Numbered from the stretch's first letter, positions 1 through 11,689 are shown. The stretch is DNA of 64,000 nucleotides from Periplaneta americana (GCF_040183065.1 NC_091123.1:105862321-105926320), one strand, 5' to 3'. Program-made: numbers and translations. The notes: generated from the sequence alone by a model not told the origin.

Positions 1-170
1 GGGCCTACTCCAATTTTCTTTTTATTAATGTGTAGGGCTCTTTTTGTTAACAAAAAGGAAAGTTAGCACTTGCATCACACACAATTTGTCATTATTGTTC
101 AAAATAATGTAAGAACAGTTTTATTCTGCAAAAGCCTCTGCCTAGTTGCGAGACACGTGTGAGATCAATG

Positions 171-265
171 TTTGTTTCAAATTATATTAGACTACACGAT
201 GTCTCCATCACGCGACAATATTTGTTTCAAATTATATTAGACTACACGATGTCTCCATCACGCGA
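171..265. repeat. Tandem duplication, 2 units, period 50 bp
   Basis: A 45-bp segment at 171-215 recurs identically at 221-265, so the period is 50 bp. There is no coding content. Confidence 0.9.
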
Positions 266-1300
266 AAAGAAGTGTACCTAGCTATGGCTCTTGTTGTTTC
301 TGATAACAATGTTAATGATAAGTATCTTATCGTTTCAATAAATGTGGTGAGTTATGATCATGAGTAACTTTATATTAGTGTCATTCTTTAATTATTATGT
401 TGCATGCTAAGAGGTTATTTGTAGTTTTAATAATTGCAGTTTTCAGAAGTTCTCTGTGTTAATTCCAATTTCAAATTAATTTTTCTCAATAACCTAATTA
501 TTGGATTTTTTTGTTTAATTTTCGCCACTATCTTTCCTATATTTTACTCCTATTACTTACATACGTCGTCTCTCTTGAAATCACCTGGTGAGCACTGAAT
601 TACATAATTTCATATTAGGTTAGATTAGCTGTAAGGTAATTAAATTTGTGACGAAGTCAAAAAATTATTTATTTTTCTTCTGCCGATTAAATTCATCCGT
701 CTTTAGGTGCTTTGCTTTGGTTGCATCGAGTATAGCTTGTCATTTAATATCTGGGCTATATTTAGTGAAACTAATAAAACATAGGCCTACAGCTGTTATA
801 AAACGTAAAGTTTTGTGTGTATTTTACTTTTTACTTATTAACATAGTCTTAATATGTAACTCAATTCACAATAATACTAACTTCATCACAGTCATTTCCT
901 ACAACATCCGAGCCACGCCCCTTTGTTTTGACTAACCGAAACATGGCGGACTAATGTTCAATTGTCTTCAACTTTCTGAGGTCTTTGTCCTCTCTATAGT
1001 ATCTAACTCGTTGGTTTTGTCATGTTTCACCCACGTTACAAACTTGGAGGTAAAGGTTGTTTACTACAGATAGGGCCTACTTTCATTCTATATCTTATGG
1101 TATAGTAAATAGTTTTGCAACGTGTAGAGACTGGGAAAACAATTTTAAAAAATCATCCGAATCATACTCGTTCATTTTATAGGCAATCTTGCAGGCCGCA
1201 TTTAAAAGAACCTAGGAATATTAATATTTTCTTCAGTATATTTGCTAGGACTTCTTGTCATACTATGACAATTTTGCTTAGGTTATTCTTTTAAGCATTC
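266..1300. other. AT-rich stretch, nothing recognised
   Basis: No gene, RNA or transposon signature could be identified. A 95-codon open frame at 648-935 (+) has no recognisable motif and a composition typical of chance AT-rich ORFs. Confidence 0.5.
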
Positions 1301-1781
1301 CTTCTAGGAATAGCTTAAGTTTTAAATTTAGCGTACATAAGTTTAGATTAAGTTCCTAGCACGTATTTAACGAAATACTAGGATTTTCTACTTCAGTTTA
1401 ACTGATTTAAGCAAACGAAATTAAGGCAGCTAACGATTCTAATGTCCGTTATCACCACGCACACTTTGTTTTGGGCGCATAAGTTCATTACCGACGGTCG
1501 TTCAATTTTCTTCAAACATGGCGGCGCAATGACCACTCTATATGAGTGGTCATTGCGCCGCCATGTTTGAAGAAAATTGAACGACCGTCGGTAATGAACT
1601 TATGCGCCCAAAACAAAGTGTGCGTGGTGATAACGGACATTAGAATCGTCAGCTGCCTTAATTTCGTTTGCTTAAATCAGTTAAACTGAAGTAGAAAATC
1701 CTAGTATTTCGTTAAATACGTGCTAGGAACTTAATCTAAACTTATGTACGCTAAATTTAAAACTTAAGCTATTCCTAGAAG
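1301..1781. repeat. Near-perfect 481-bp palindrome (238-bp arms, 5-bp loop)
   Basis: The arms 1301-1538 and 1544-1781 are reverse complements with one mismatch that I can find and no indels. They are separated by a 5-nt loop. Each arm contains an ATGGCGGCG-type segment and no long ORF. This could be a foldback element, a recent inverted duplication or an assembly/sequencing snapback. Confidence 0.95.
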
Positions 1782-2776
1782 CTATTCTCTTTCTAACTCG
1801 TTGAGTTATATATTACAAACTCTTTGGCCCGTACCAACGCGTTAGAAAGAGAATTGGCCGCCCGTACACATTGAGCTCTATTGAGATCACTGGTTTCACA
1901 ATCCTAACACTGGTGACAGACTACATTCGCTAATCGCGATTAGCTCCGATCGCGATTACCGAAAATGTGGTGACACCACAGTCTAATATAGACAGTCACG
2001 ACACTCAATACTTACTAAATATGCAAACATAGATAGTTGCTCACCACCAGGATCGCTACTATCGCATCATCACAGACTCTCTCCCTAGCAGACGATAAAA
2101 TGTATTGTACTTTCGAAATCTTGTTCTTTTGAAGGAATTAAGACCTTCCTTCCACTATTGAAATATTAAATACATAAGGTTTATATATTTTTTTCATAAA
2201 ATATAGATTATATTCTATAAACTCAAATTCCTGGATCTTTCGGATGAAGGATAACTCTGACCTCTTTTTCTTACCATTTATAATGCTACAAACGTCTCCT
2301 TGTCGCATAGTATTATTGAAATTATTGTATTTTAGCTATTTACAGTTATTACAACCGATAACGAACATTTCACAGTTTACACAACTTTAAAAAAATGCGA
2401 AATATGGCACAGTCAATGCCTTTTCGATCCAAACCGTAATGTACCATATGTTCGAGTTTTCTATTTCAGTGTATGGAACTCAGTGAAATATAACTTTATT
2501 GCGTATCATTGCTAAGATTTAATTAGTGTAATGTGACCATAAGTTCCATTTCCTTCTTGTTGCATAATATGTTGCAGAAATAATTACAAAGCTGTGTTAT
2601 TTTAATGTCAAGAGAATTTTGCGTGTTAACACAATCTGTTTGCGTCAACATTTTAAGTTTAGAATGGAAGCTGTTTTAATAAAAAGAATTTATATTGTGA
2701 TTTTAATTTAGCACATCTACCTTCCTTAATTTTAGACAAAATAAATTACCATACCACTCCTATGAAATTAGCGTAC
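1782..2776. other. Non-coding stretch with a partial MITE
   Basis: Nothing is recognised here except the partial MITE at 1977-2076 and a short self-complementary segment near 1929-1960 (repeated TCGCGATTA). Confidence 0.5.
1977..2076 (+). repeat. Partial copy of the MITE seen whole at 3808-3990
   Basis: The segment starts with CACAGTCTA and shares the blocks around ATATGCAAACAT, GTTGCTCACCAC and GATCGCTA with the reverse complement of 3808-3990. The second half is missing. Confidence 0.75.
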
Positions 2777-3064
2777 AGTTACCCTTAAAAGGAATGAGAC
2801 GACTCTTGGTCGTCGGAAGTTAAAGTTCTACAGCGCGGTTCACTCGATATCGACGTAACGATACATAAGATGAGAAATACAGCAAGAATTTTTACGAGGA
2901 CCACAACAAGGACAAGGACCAAAATAAGAATCACGAAGAAGACAGCCATTTAAGGCCACGATTTTACAACATAGCTAGGGTCACAAGCTATCATTGCTTC
3001 TCTGTATCGAATGGCAAATGCCTGTTATGGGATCTACATTCTAGACTGCTGTTGTCACTGTCTT

Positions 3065-3134
3065 GTCTCAGTAGCTCATATAGTAGCGTATCGCTTCAAC
3101 TCCTTAACCGAAACGTCTCGTGTTCGATCCCAGG
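3065..3134 (+). repeat. tRNA-like segment inside R1 copy 1
   Basis: A pol III A-box-like TAGCTCATATAG and a B-box-like GTTCGATCCCA lie at tRNA spacing. The same segment occurs at 62705-62774. It is part of the repeat, so a tRNA-derived SINE head is more likely than a functional tRNA gene. Confidence 0.6.
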
Positions 3135-3337
3135 TTAAACTTTTTTTTTATTGAGATGTAATTAATTTCTTCAGAGTTCCTAGACCATCTAATTTGTCGA
3201 AAAATATGAATAATTTATGCCCAATTTCTGGGTCTTACAAGTGGGCTGAACCTCGTCAAAAAAATAAATCTTACTTGAAAGTTAAGAGTTTTTTTCCTCA
3301 AACAAAAATCACAAGAAACAAAAGGAGACCTGTCAAA

Positions 3338-4536
3338 TTAAAATCTTGTCCACATGCCATCAGCTTCTACTACAGCTCTAAGTCGGTCCGGCATGGATGT
3401 CACGAGATTGTGGAATAAATTCTAATCCCCGGCGAGATCTTTCCAGGTTTCAACAACTTGATCCCACAATTCGTCTCGATTTCGAGGGCGTCGGTGGGCA
3501 TAGGTGGCTATCCTTCTCTTTTTCAATTCTGCCCATAAATATTGATGACATCCAAATTAGGTGACTTCGGAGGCCAATTAATGATTTCGATCTCGGGTCT
3601 ACTTTGAAACCATCTTTGAATGCTTGCGGCATAGTGCACGGGATGGTTATCCTGTTGGAACAGAAATGCTCCTTCGGGAAAACGTTCTAGGGGCGGAAGG
3701 AAGGAATATATTTTCCAGAATGTGCTCGTAAGTTCCCGCATTAAACCGGCCATCGATGCGTTCTATAAAGCCAGGTCCATCGTAAGACATCCACCCCAAC
3801 ACGATATCACAGTCTACTATATACAGTCACGAAGCTTGAGTTTTGAGGGTGCTAGAAACAATAGACTGTGACGGTACTATTTTGCATTGCCTGTAATGAG
3901 GCGATATTAGCGATCATAGTGGTGAGCAACAATCTAATGTTTGCATATTTACTACGTATTGAGCTTCGCGACTGTATATACAAGACTGTGACAATATGCT
4001 AAAGCGCCCCGATCTTTCACGTCGGTGCACATAGCGCTGATCATGTGGGAGACCATCCTCACGATAGACACGGACAGGACTTCCGTAATCACTCGAGATG
4101 GTTGTTTCGTCGGAGAAAATTACATTTCTCCAATCGAAATCTACTCGATTGGTAACGAAAGCAAGACGGTCGACAGCTTGTGCTTCCCCCAATATTTTCA
4201 TTTGCGCAGCCCTCCGGCTCCTAATACCGCGGTTCCTCAACCTGCTGATCACAGTCTGTGAAGAACCGGGGAAGTTAGATGCTGCTCTTATTTCGTTAGC
4301 AGTCAGAAAGGGGTCCTGTCGAACTTCCTCGAATAAGAGAGCATCCTCTTCCAATGAATAAATCCGGGGACGCCCAGGAATATGGCGATTTTCGACCTCC
4401 CCTGAATTTTGGTAATGATGAACCCACCTCTCGGCTGTACTTCCAGAAACACCGACCAAACGGCCAGCAGATCTAGCCCCATATCCAGCCTCAACTAGAG
4501 CTATAATTGCTGTCTCATGTCACGTCGGTTCGCCAT
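3338..4536 (-). pseudogene. Broken Tc1/mariner-IS630 family transposase
   Basis: Reading from 4536 (start MANRRDMRQQ) the pieces give an N-terminal helix-turn-helix region (VGVSGSTAERWVHHYQNSGE, then GRPRIYSLEE), a second HTH-like part (FPGSSQTVISRLRNRGIRSR), and a first catalytic motif VIFSDET. After an interruption they give a second motif FQQDNHPVHYA and a third region WPPKSPNLDVIN. The C-terminal end is MPDRLRAVVEADGMWTRF before a TAA at 3338. That order and size match a Tc1-like transposase of about 340 residues. It is not functional: there is a frameshift near 4500, a 183-bp MITE inserted at 3808-3990, and further frame changes near 3530-3760. The third acidic residue expected in SPDLNPIE appears replaced. 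The other R1 copy keeps only the last 140 bp or so. Confidence 0.85.
3808..3990. mobile_element. 183-bp MITE inserted in the Tc1-like transposase
   Basis: Terminal inverted repeats of about 29 bp run CACAGTCTA...CAGTC at the left and GACTG...GACTGTG at the right. It interrupts the transposase reading frame between RFSI and the following GWMSYDGPGF region. The flanks contain ATAT on both sides, consistent with an AT-rich or TA target. A partial sibling lies at 1977-2076. Confidence 0.85.
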
Positions 4537-5702
4537 TAAGATGAGAAATGAGGGATGACGATAATACTTTAGTGTAGACAATGACTATTTAACATAATAT
4601 AGAATTATTGAAATAAGGGTCATCTTGCACAGTAAGAGTTAATAAATCAACTCTAACTTAAATATTTAAATAACAGGATATAACAGGAAGTCAAATTGTT
4701 GCGAAGCTAATCAAATTAAATCTAATTACATTAAGTAAACAAACCCCAAGTTATGACACCACATTGCTACAGCTAAATTGTAGGTTATTAATATAAGCAT
4801 TGAATAGGTCTGTGCTTATGTGTTGGACGACAAAACCAAACATCGAAAAGTTCGAATCTTGCCGAGGAATGTAACTTCTTGCTTTTTTATAATGTAAATC
4901 AGACTTCTAACTACAATCATTCATATTTCTTAATATTTATAGCCAACATTGAATTTGTAAAGAAAAGACTTTAGAAATCTCATATGGAATTTGTGATCTG
5001 TAGTGACATAGACATAGATTATCTCTCGGAACTTTTCCGCAAAAGTAAATTAAATTCACTCCTTGAAACTGGAAATCTTAGTCGTAGACTCATTTCCCCA
5101 CCAGCATACAAGCTGAAGTACCACAGCCATTGATAAAAGTTTTGTACACTGAATTAGACTGAATTCCTATTCGGCAGCACCTATAATCAATGGCTTGTAT
5201 GAACATGATAAACAAATCCTGTTTCCAATGTTACTGAACAATTTCAAAATATTAATTTAAAAACTAAAAAAGGATCGTAAATGCTGTATCTAGTGATTAT
5301 TTACATTTATGTCTACAAAATTAATCTTGGAAAAACGTATATGTTACTGGTACTACTGATATTAAGAGTAAATGTATTGTATTTTTCACTTCATTTCAGA
5401 ATCACTTCAGTGGATGTTCTCCACTCAATGTTGTGAAAAAATTCAAAAGTAAAATCATGTAGATAATGCAGGGACTTAAAAATCTCATGTATTAAAAAGA
5501 AGAATCTATATGTAATGAGCTGCAATGTAACTATCCTCATATTCTTAAATACTACAAGAAGTAGAGTGTAATTTATCAAAATTTATGAAAGAGGGAAATA
5601 GAACACATTTGAATAGAAAAGCACAAAATCCAGATAATGCAATTAAAGCTATTCGGAATATTATTAAAGTTAAACTTGTAGTTATCCTAAGAAAGAAAAT
5701 AT

Positions 5703-6202
5703 TTTTTCATTAAAATTAGTGATTATAAAGTAGAGGATTCCAAATCTATTGCAAATCCTTTTAACGTCTTATAGTATATAGTACGAAATATTATTGACAA
5801 CTTAAACATTCAAGATTTTGCAAAAGATACTGCAATTAGTTAACACATGCATTTAATAGTTAGTATTAATATATGTAATTAATCAATAACTGCAACAGTG
5901 CTTATACATTCAATCATAACATGAATTGAATTGAATGCACATTAAATTAAACACATAGATAAAATAATTAAAATCAACTGAAGGAGTGAGAATGAAATAA
6001 TCCAAAGCCACACTTTTAACAAAAATTGTTTTGTGCGAGTGCATTTATTACACATATGGGAAAGCTACTACTAAAATATTGTAATAATTACTCAACAAAT
6101 GACATGGCCTAAGGACTCTAAACCTTTGTAATCGTTTGTCTGTGTGGCTTAGGAATATATTTTTAATTTTATTTTAATTGTTAGTTTTTAATATATATAT
6201 AC

Positions 6203-6241
<39 letters not shown>

Positions 6242-6390
6242 TTTACTTTGTATGTGTGTGTGTGTGTGTGTGTGTGTATAAATACGTTCATTAGATTAAC
6301 GTTTATAATATTATAACTTGTAATTTTGTAATTTCTGTGATCATTAACATTTAATCTGAGGACTTTGTAAAACTCTATTTCAACGTTATT
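5703..6390. other. AT-rich non-coding stretch with TA and TG microsatellites
   Basis: No gene was seen. It may be the remainder of R1. It includes the simple repeats at 6190-6278. Confidence 0.5.
6190..6278. repeat. (TA)n and (TG)n microsatellites
   Basis: Alternating TA occupies about 6190-6238 and alternating TG about 6251-6278. Confidence 0.95.
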
Positions 6391-6409
6391 TAGGAAAAAA
6401 AAAATCGTT

Positions 6410-6490
6410 GATATAGACTAAGAATCGAACTCGCTCTCTTCTACACAACACACAGAGATCTTAGCGTCTGAGCTATTGCAACGACACGAA
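6410..6490 (-). repeat. tRNA-like (SINE-type) segment
   Basis: On the minus strand an A-box-like ATAGCTCAGACG and a B-box-like GAGTTCGATTCTTAG lie at tRNA spacing with a poor acceptor stem. This is probably a SINE head and not a tRNA gene. Confidence 0.5.
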
Positions 6491-7072
6491 AGCTTTACTT
6501 TCTGTGCGGATTGTCGATCTAGTCATGAAGGTCCATTGTCGATTTAACTACACGATTTACGTATATATTTATCTCTTATTTACGTAATATTATCATATTT
6601 TTTGCAGTTTTTGAAGTGAATTCCAGAACGATGCTAGTAACAAACCAAATAGCTTGAATCTAAGTAACTCAATATTCGTTATCTTGTGTATCAGTGCTCT
6701 GGTCTCTGATCATGCGCAGTGTTTTACATCTGAGACTTAGGAATATTCAATCGTCGCATTCCTTTTCAGGGAAACTGTACGTACAATTGTGTTACTTCGT
6801 CTCTTAAATATACTTGTTTTTTTTTTTAAGACGGGACATGACAGAAGCGTTGCAATCGGAAAAACAACTGGATGTCACGTAGCTTGGTAGGTCTGTTGTT
6901 ATGGAGACAACGGTTGAGTTGCCAAACAAGGTTGACGCTCACTGGCACGAACCGACCGGAACGGAAATCTACAGCAGTCCGTCTTCCGCGGAAGCTCTGT
7001 TTATTTGTCTATGGCTCTGACGCTCACTGCTCGGAATATTCCGGTAAAGTCGACAGGCTGTCTGGTTTAAAC

Positions 7073-7170
7073 ATGGAGTGGGATAGTAGTGATAGTAGCA
7101 GTTCCGAAGATGATTTTATTTTACTGAGTCTTTTAGCTGATAAGGAAATGAAAAAGAAAAGAATAAACTC
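7073..7170 (+). pseudogene. N-terminal fragment of a PIF/Harbinger-like transposase
   Basis: From the ATG at 7073 the frame reads MEWDSSDSSSSEDDFILLSL, then LADKEMKKKRIN. This acidic/serine start followed by a leucine-rich stretch and a basic patch is the usual beginning of HARBI1-type transposases. The reading then enters the terminal repeat of a MITE (7160-7378) and no catalytic domain follows. It is probably the first exon of a lost transposase. The family call is by resemblance only. Confidence 0.5.
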
Positions 7171-7378
7171 CAGAACATGGATTGCACCCTTTCCCTCTCA
7201 ATTAAAAATTCTAACCTTGTGCACACAAAATAAATTATTGGCACTGAAAAGCTGAAAAGTGCCTTTTCGTAAATATAATGATGCACATTCGACAAACGCA
7301 GACAAATCTGCTCTTTTTAGTATTTTAAGACATAATTTGGTAGGTGCAATCCGTGTTCTAAAATTTTTCCAGAAAAAA
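7160..7378 (+). mobile_element. MITE copy (family with AGAACATGGATTGCACC ends)
   Basis: The ends AGAACATGGATTGCACC (left) and GGTGCAATCCGTGTTCT (right) are inverted. The interior is nearly identical to 36071-36275 and shares its core with 21475-21630 and 35629-36030. Confidence 0.85.
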
Positions 7379-7559
7379 TATTGGACATAACTAGAGCCCG
7401 TATTTTATGTAATATGAAAATGAGAAATATGTACATAAATATATAGATAAATATGTAATAAATAAAAATTATGTAATTTAAAATCTAAGCTTTATTAGAT
7501 ATATTTTTGCATACTATAAAAATTACAGATGCACATGTGATTCAATCTCATTTAATTAT

Positions 7560-8060
7560 TGTTCGGAGGAGCAATTAATAAATATTTTTCGATATTTTCT
7601 GCGGTTATTGATCGTCTCGTCAATGGCAACCCGTACGTAGGAATCATCAAGTTCAGCTCTAATCGTTTCATTGTGTCAGCGTAGAAGGAGTTCAAATAAT
7701 TTTTCCGAAATGTTGATTCATGCGAAATATTGAAGATGCAGTATTTGCGTAGGAATGCTTGAAACTTTGGAACTCCAAGTTTATATCATATGTTTGCAGC
7801 AACCATTGCCATGCACATATTTTTTACTACATTTCACTGGTAGAAGACGAATGTTTCAGCACCTCTTGTGTAAGAAGAACCTGTTTCTTTTCGACGGAGC
7901 ACATTTCTTATTTCTCACGTGAAGTTCAATTTTTAAATGCTGCTTTAATATTGTGACTTCATAGAGCACTCAATGCGTTTGTCACACACTTTGCACAGCA
8001 CGATTTTACCATCGTAGTAAAGGAATCCTCAATTGAAATTCATCCTTTTAACTTGGATGC
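7560..8060 (-). pseudogene. hAT-like transposase remnant (zinc-finger and catalytic-start pieces)
   Basis: On the minus strand one piece (about 8050-7850) reads GFLYYDGKIVLCKVCDKRIE, a C-x2-C zinc-finger-like segment. A second piece (about 7800-7570) reads HESTFRKNYLNSFYADTMKR, then with a frame change AELDDSYVRVAIDETINNRR. The RKNY...AIDET pattern resembles the region before and around the first catalytic Asp of CGGBP1-associated hAT transposases. Several stops and frame changes break it, and the rest is not seen. Confidence 0.5.
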
Positions 8061-9326
8061 GAATGGCAGTAGACTAGCTACTTGTATCACCTGATGTCAA
8101 AATAAGCTTCTTAAGAGCAACTGATTGAGGATGTTTGTGCGAAACGGTCATACCCACTTTCACTCTTTCCTTCACCGCGCTAGCAATACAATGACCCACC
8201 TTCGCATTGGTATTTTTTCCTTCTTTAGCGTTACTTCTTAAGAGATTTACAAACTATTAGCATTGCAAAGAGATGTCCATTTTTTGACACAACGTTATTA
8301 TTTTCAATTATTAAATTACATTTATACACTAGAGACGAAGGGATAAGCTATATAAAACAATTTAAAAACATAACTTAAGAATTAAGTAGACGGAAAATTG
8401 GTGAAAAAAATATATATTCTTTCAAAATATGTAGCCTTATATATGCCAAAATATTTATTATGCAACTAAATATGTAAACACATTTAAAAATACGGAATAA
8501 TGATCTCTTTGATATGATTCGCGTACATTTTAGCTTTCCTTATAGCAACATATACAGGAACAGAATATGTAATTACATAAAATCCGAGCTCTAGTCATAA
8601 CACTATAAAAAGTGTTTTTGATTAATTTAACCATCTTTTCTCAGATTTGTTACAGATCCAGTAATGTTTTTTTGTTTTTGAGTACTTTCGTATGAGCGAA
8701 GAAAAATTTTTAGAACTTCATCTGTTATTAGCACCTGAAATAATGAAGGGAACACCTGATTTCGAAAATCATTCAGCACAGAAGAGCGATTAGCACAGTT
8801 AAAATTAACTTTTCATCATCCATTTTAAGAATAATCTGACTGAACAACGCACCAGCACATGTTGAGTGGGAAAATACTGAAAACAGCCAACACAATTTTC
8901 TCCGAAGACCAACGAAGACATACGAATGCTGGCGATCGCCATCAGGCGTCCCGGAAATTTCCGCTAGGGTCGTGTCGCGAGAATCCTGTCCGTCAGGACC
9001 GGCAGCTGATTGCTTCCGTTCGGACAAGTGAGCGTTTGCCGTTTAAGAAACAAGCATACGTCTCTTAATAGCTCTCTTGGCGACATATTTATTGTGCACA
9101 AAATGTTAGCATTGGTACGTTTCGTGTTTGATTCTGTGTCGATTTTTGTATTGTTTTCTTATCTTCGCGTCAATTGTCAATGAATGTTTTAACGTCAGTC
9201 ATCTTAGCATCAATTGTTAGCTCCCATCAGCTGGCAGCATGGTAGTCCATGTTGGCAACATAGCACTGTAGTTCCAAGCTCGGCCGCTTAACTGTCATAT
9301 CCCATCTTAAAAAAAAAACAAGTATA

Positions 9327-11475
9327 GTAGATAAATACAATAATTCAGTACTCAATTGTAGTATTAAAATACAGACAAACTGAATGTGCGGGGTATCATA
9401 CATGACATTATGCTTAATTATAATACATAATTGTGAATTTAGGAATGTAAGTTAAATATAGTAAACATAACCTATAATTTTTATATGAATGGCAAGGTAT
9501 TGGAGATCACTAAATTTAGACAGAAAGGGACAACTGGTACAGTAAACATAACCTATAATTTCAGCATGTCTAAATATCCGTGCGGTGCAACTGAAAATTA
9601 TTGAATCGTGCATATATGAATATACAAGAATTTCGCAATATTTAATCGAAATAAAGGCAGGTATTAAACATACGAACAATGTAATTTTCACGCCATAAAT
9701 AATATTACACCTTAACTCGCAAGTGAATTGTCTGAAGTGCCGCATAATCATAATTTTAAATTTTATTAACGGAATTACACTACATTGTATATAAACATAT
9801 GTTACTGTTTATTCATTCCAACTAATTTCTATGGTTGAAACGCCGCCCTTCGTGATTGGGTTAAGCGAGTTACATTCTCTGCCTTAAGTCCTGTATTAAA
9901 TCACGATGTGGCACCAGCGAATAGGGATTATAAAGAATGGACACTGAGCGAATTTTCCTGTGTTTTGTTCCTCTGTGCGCCAGCGTTTAGTTCTACTTCC
10001 AAGCGCTAGAGGTTAGTGTAATCGAGCATAGGCTAAGATAATAATTGAGAATAGAGTTGAGACACAGGATTCAAACATCGCCTACCTGATTGCATAATCC
10101 AGTAACGCTTTGCTTCAAATAAATTCAAGTGAACAGCTTTTCCTTATTTCTCAGTGACGAACTAGTTGTAATAATATTTTTTTTAATATATTTCACATAT
10201 AATAAATTACATTATAAAATAATGCAATACATTATCAAATTAAGTATCAAATTCGTTTAATATCTGTATATAATATAATATAAGGTATATGGTTTTACTT
10301 CTCGTAAGAGTTTTGTTTTTCCATTTTCAGCGCTATCAAATCATTACATATTTTAATTTTTGTTGGGGTCAACGTCTCAGTTCTCATTATAAAGGAACTC
10401 TTAGAGTCTAGACATTACAGGTAATGACGGATTTATTATTTTATGGATCCAATTTATTTTATTTGAGTACATAATGTACCTATATGTATTAATTATGTGT
10501 GTTATATTTCCACTGTGTCAACTGCTAGCTGGTGTGATGTCAGCGCCAACTCTAGGGAGAAACCAGAATCTCACGCTTTAGCTGGCTTGAAGGTCATTGA
10601 AATCAGTCCGGCTACATCAAAGGTACCGACGCGAAGTGTCCATTCTTTATAATCCCTATTCGCTGGGTGGCATTTCAACCATGTGAATTAGTTGGAGTGA
10701 ATGAAGAATAACATGTATTTCTCTTAAATTTAGTGTAATTGCATCAATAAAATTCGAAATAGTGATTGTGAGACACTTGAGACATAATTCACTTGAATTT
10801 GAGGTATAATATTATTTTTGGTGTGAAAATTACGTTGTTGCAGACAAAGTTCGTACACAATATCTACCTCTATTTCGATTAAATATTGCGCCCTTTGTGT
10901 GGTTATGTGAATTTTTGGTGTTATAAACAGTAAATATGTGTAATAATATACACGTGAAAGTGAAACATTGATTGGCAAGTAAAGTAAGTTGTGTAGGCCT
11001 AAGTGCACCGTTGCTGATGTTATTTTTGTCTAATCTATTATTGTTACTTTACCTATTTGTTTTATTAAATTTAAATTATTGAGCCCTTATTATGTGTGAA
11101 TAACCTACATTATAAATAATACTACGTTTGATAATATAGACAATTTGAAGTAAAAATGAGATACATATATTATATTACGAAAAATTATACCGTATAGTTT
11201 TCATTACTGTTACAGTACCTAATATTGTAATTAATTGAAATAAAACACGTACGCTTCATTACGAAATTCTTGCCCATTCATTCAGTTCCATTCAGTTGCA
11301 TCGCACGCATATTTTGAGATGTTGAAATTATAGGTTATGTCCACTCTGTCAGTACTTACCTTATTTCTATATTCGCAATTATGCATTATAATTAAGCATG
11401 ACGCTACGTATAACTTGTAAATACAATTTTTCTACACTTCAATTGTATTTATTCGTTTCATACGGTACTCCAATC
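9327..11475. repeat. Large imperfect inverted repeat (arms about 520 and 800 bp)
   Basis: 9327-9850 pairs with the reverse complement of 10667-11475 through many blocks. Examples are GGTTGAAA(C/T)GCC at the inner ends, TTCACTTGAATT-like segments, GCAATATTTAATCGAAAT, CATAACCTATAATTT and TGCTTAATTATAAT. Both indels and substitutions are frequent, so it is old. The loop contains a TIR element at 9914-10666. It could be a long-TIR DNA element or an old inverted duplication. There are no convincing ORFs. Confidence 0.8.
9914..10666. mobile_element. 753-bp TIR element with perfect 32-bp ends
   Basis: The ends CCAGCGAATAGGGATTATAA... and its inverse match perfectly over 32 bp (9914-9945 and 10635-10666). 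GTGGCA flanks both sides (9908-9913 and 10667-10672) as a 6-bp target-site duplication. It has no ORF of note, so it is non-autonomous. The superfamily is uncertain. Confidence 0.9.
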
Positions 11476-11518
11476 TGAAGTCTGATTAGTTCAATATGTT
11501 ACTAGGGTTACTAGGGCT

Positions 11519-11681
11519 AAACTAGCGCTGAGGTAGTTCCTTTCGTACTTATACACCTTGCATATAGGAATGAGTTTGATTAGTTTAGGCTTTTATTATG
11601 CTGTGCGTATAAGATCAAATGCATCTCCACAAAAAATAAATTCAACGGTTTTCACTTTAGAAATTACCTCAGCGCTAGTTT
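11519..11681. mobile_element. Small MITE-like inverted repeat
   Basis: A 17-bp inverted repeat, AAACTAGCGCTGAGGTA, lies at 11519-11535 and (inverted) at 11665-11681. It bounds a 163-bp AT-rich interior. Confidence 0.6.
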
Positions 11682-11689
11682 CTGTTATA

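Larger units (their letters stand above)
2777..5702 (+). mobile_element. R1 repeat, copy 1 (long; carries a Tc1-like transposase)
   Basis: This block is homologous, in the same orientation, to 62417-64000 at the other end of the window. Both copies begin abruptly at AGTTACCCTTAAAAGG. Homology continues at least to 5702, where the other copy meets the window end. In order, it holds a common head, a tRNA-like segment (3065-3134), a Tc1/IS630-like transposase on the minus strand (3338-4536), and a non-coding AT-rich tail (about 5000-5702). I did not find its far terminus or terminal repeats, so its class is unsettled. The transposase may be its own or a nested passenger shared by both copies. 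Confidence 0.8.
6809..9326. mobile_element. DNA transposon relic with inverted ends (element W)
   Basis: The left end (6809-6845) and the reverse complement of the right end (9291-9326) share TATACTTG, a T-run, then AAGAYGGGAYATGACAG. Just inside the left end lies a GC-richer 5' UTR-like stretch, then an acidic, serine-rich ORF start at 7073 (+). Just inside the right end is a similar GC-rich stretch and a short ORF MDDEKLILTVLIALLC starting at 8823 (-). In between are a MITE (7160-7378) and hAT-like pieces (7560-8060). No target-site duplication is clear. It is a decayed composite, probably PIF/Harbinger in origin. Confidence 0.6.

Noticed and set aside
648-935. 95-codon ORF, hydrophobic
   Set aside because: No motif, no splice context and AT-biased composition. 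Treated as chance.
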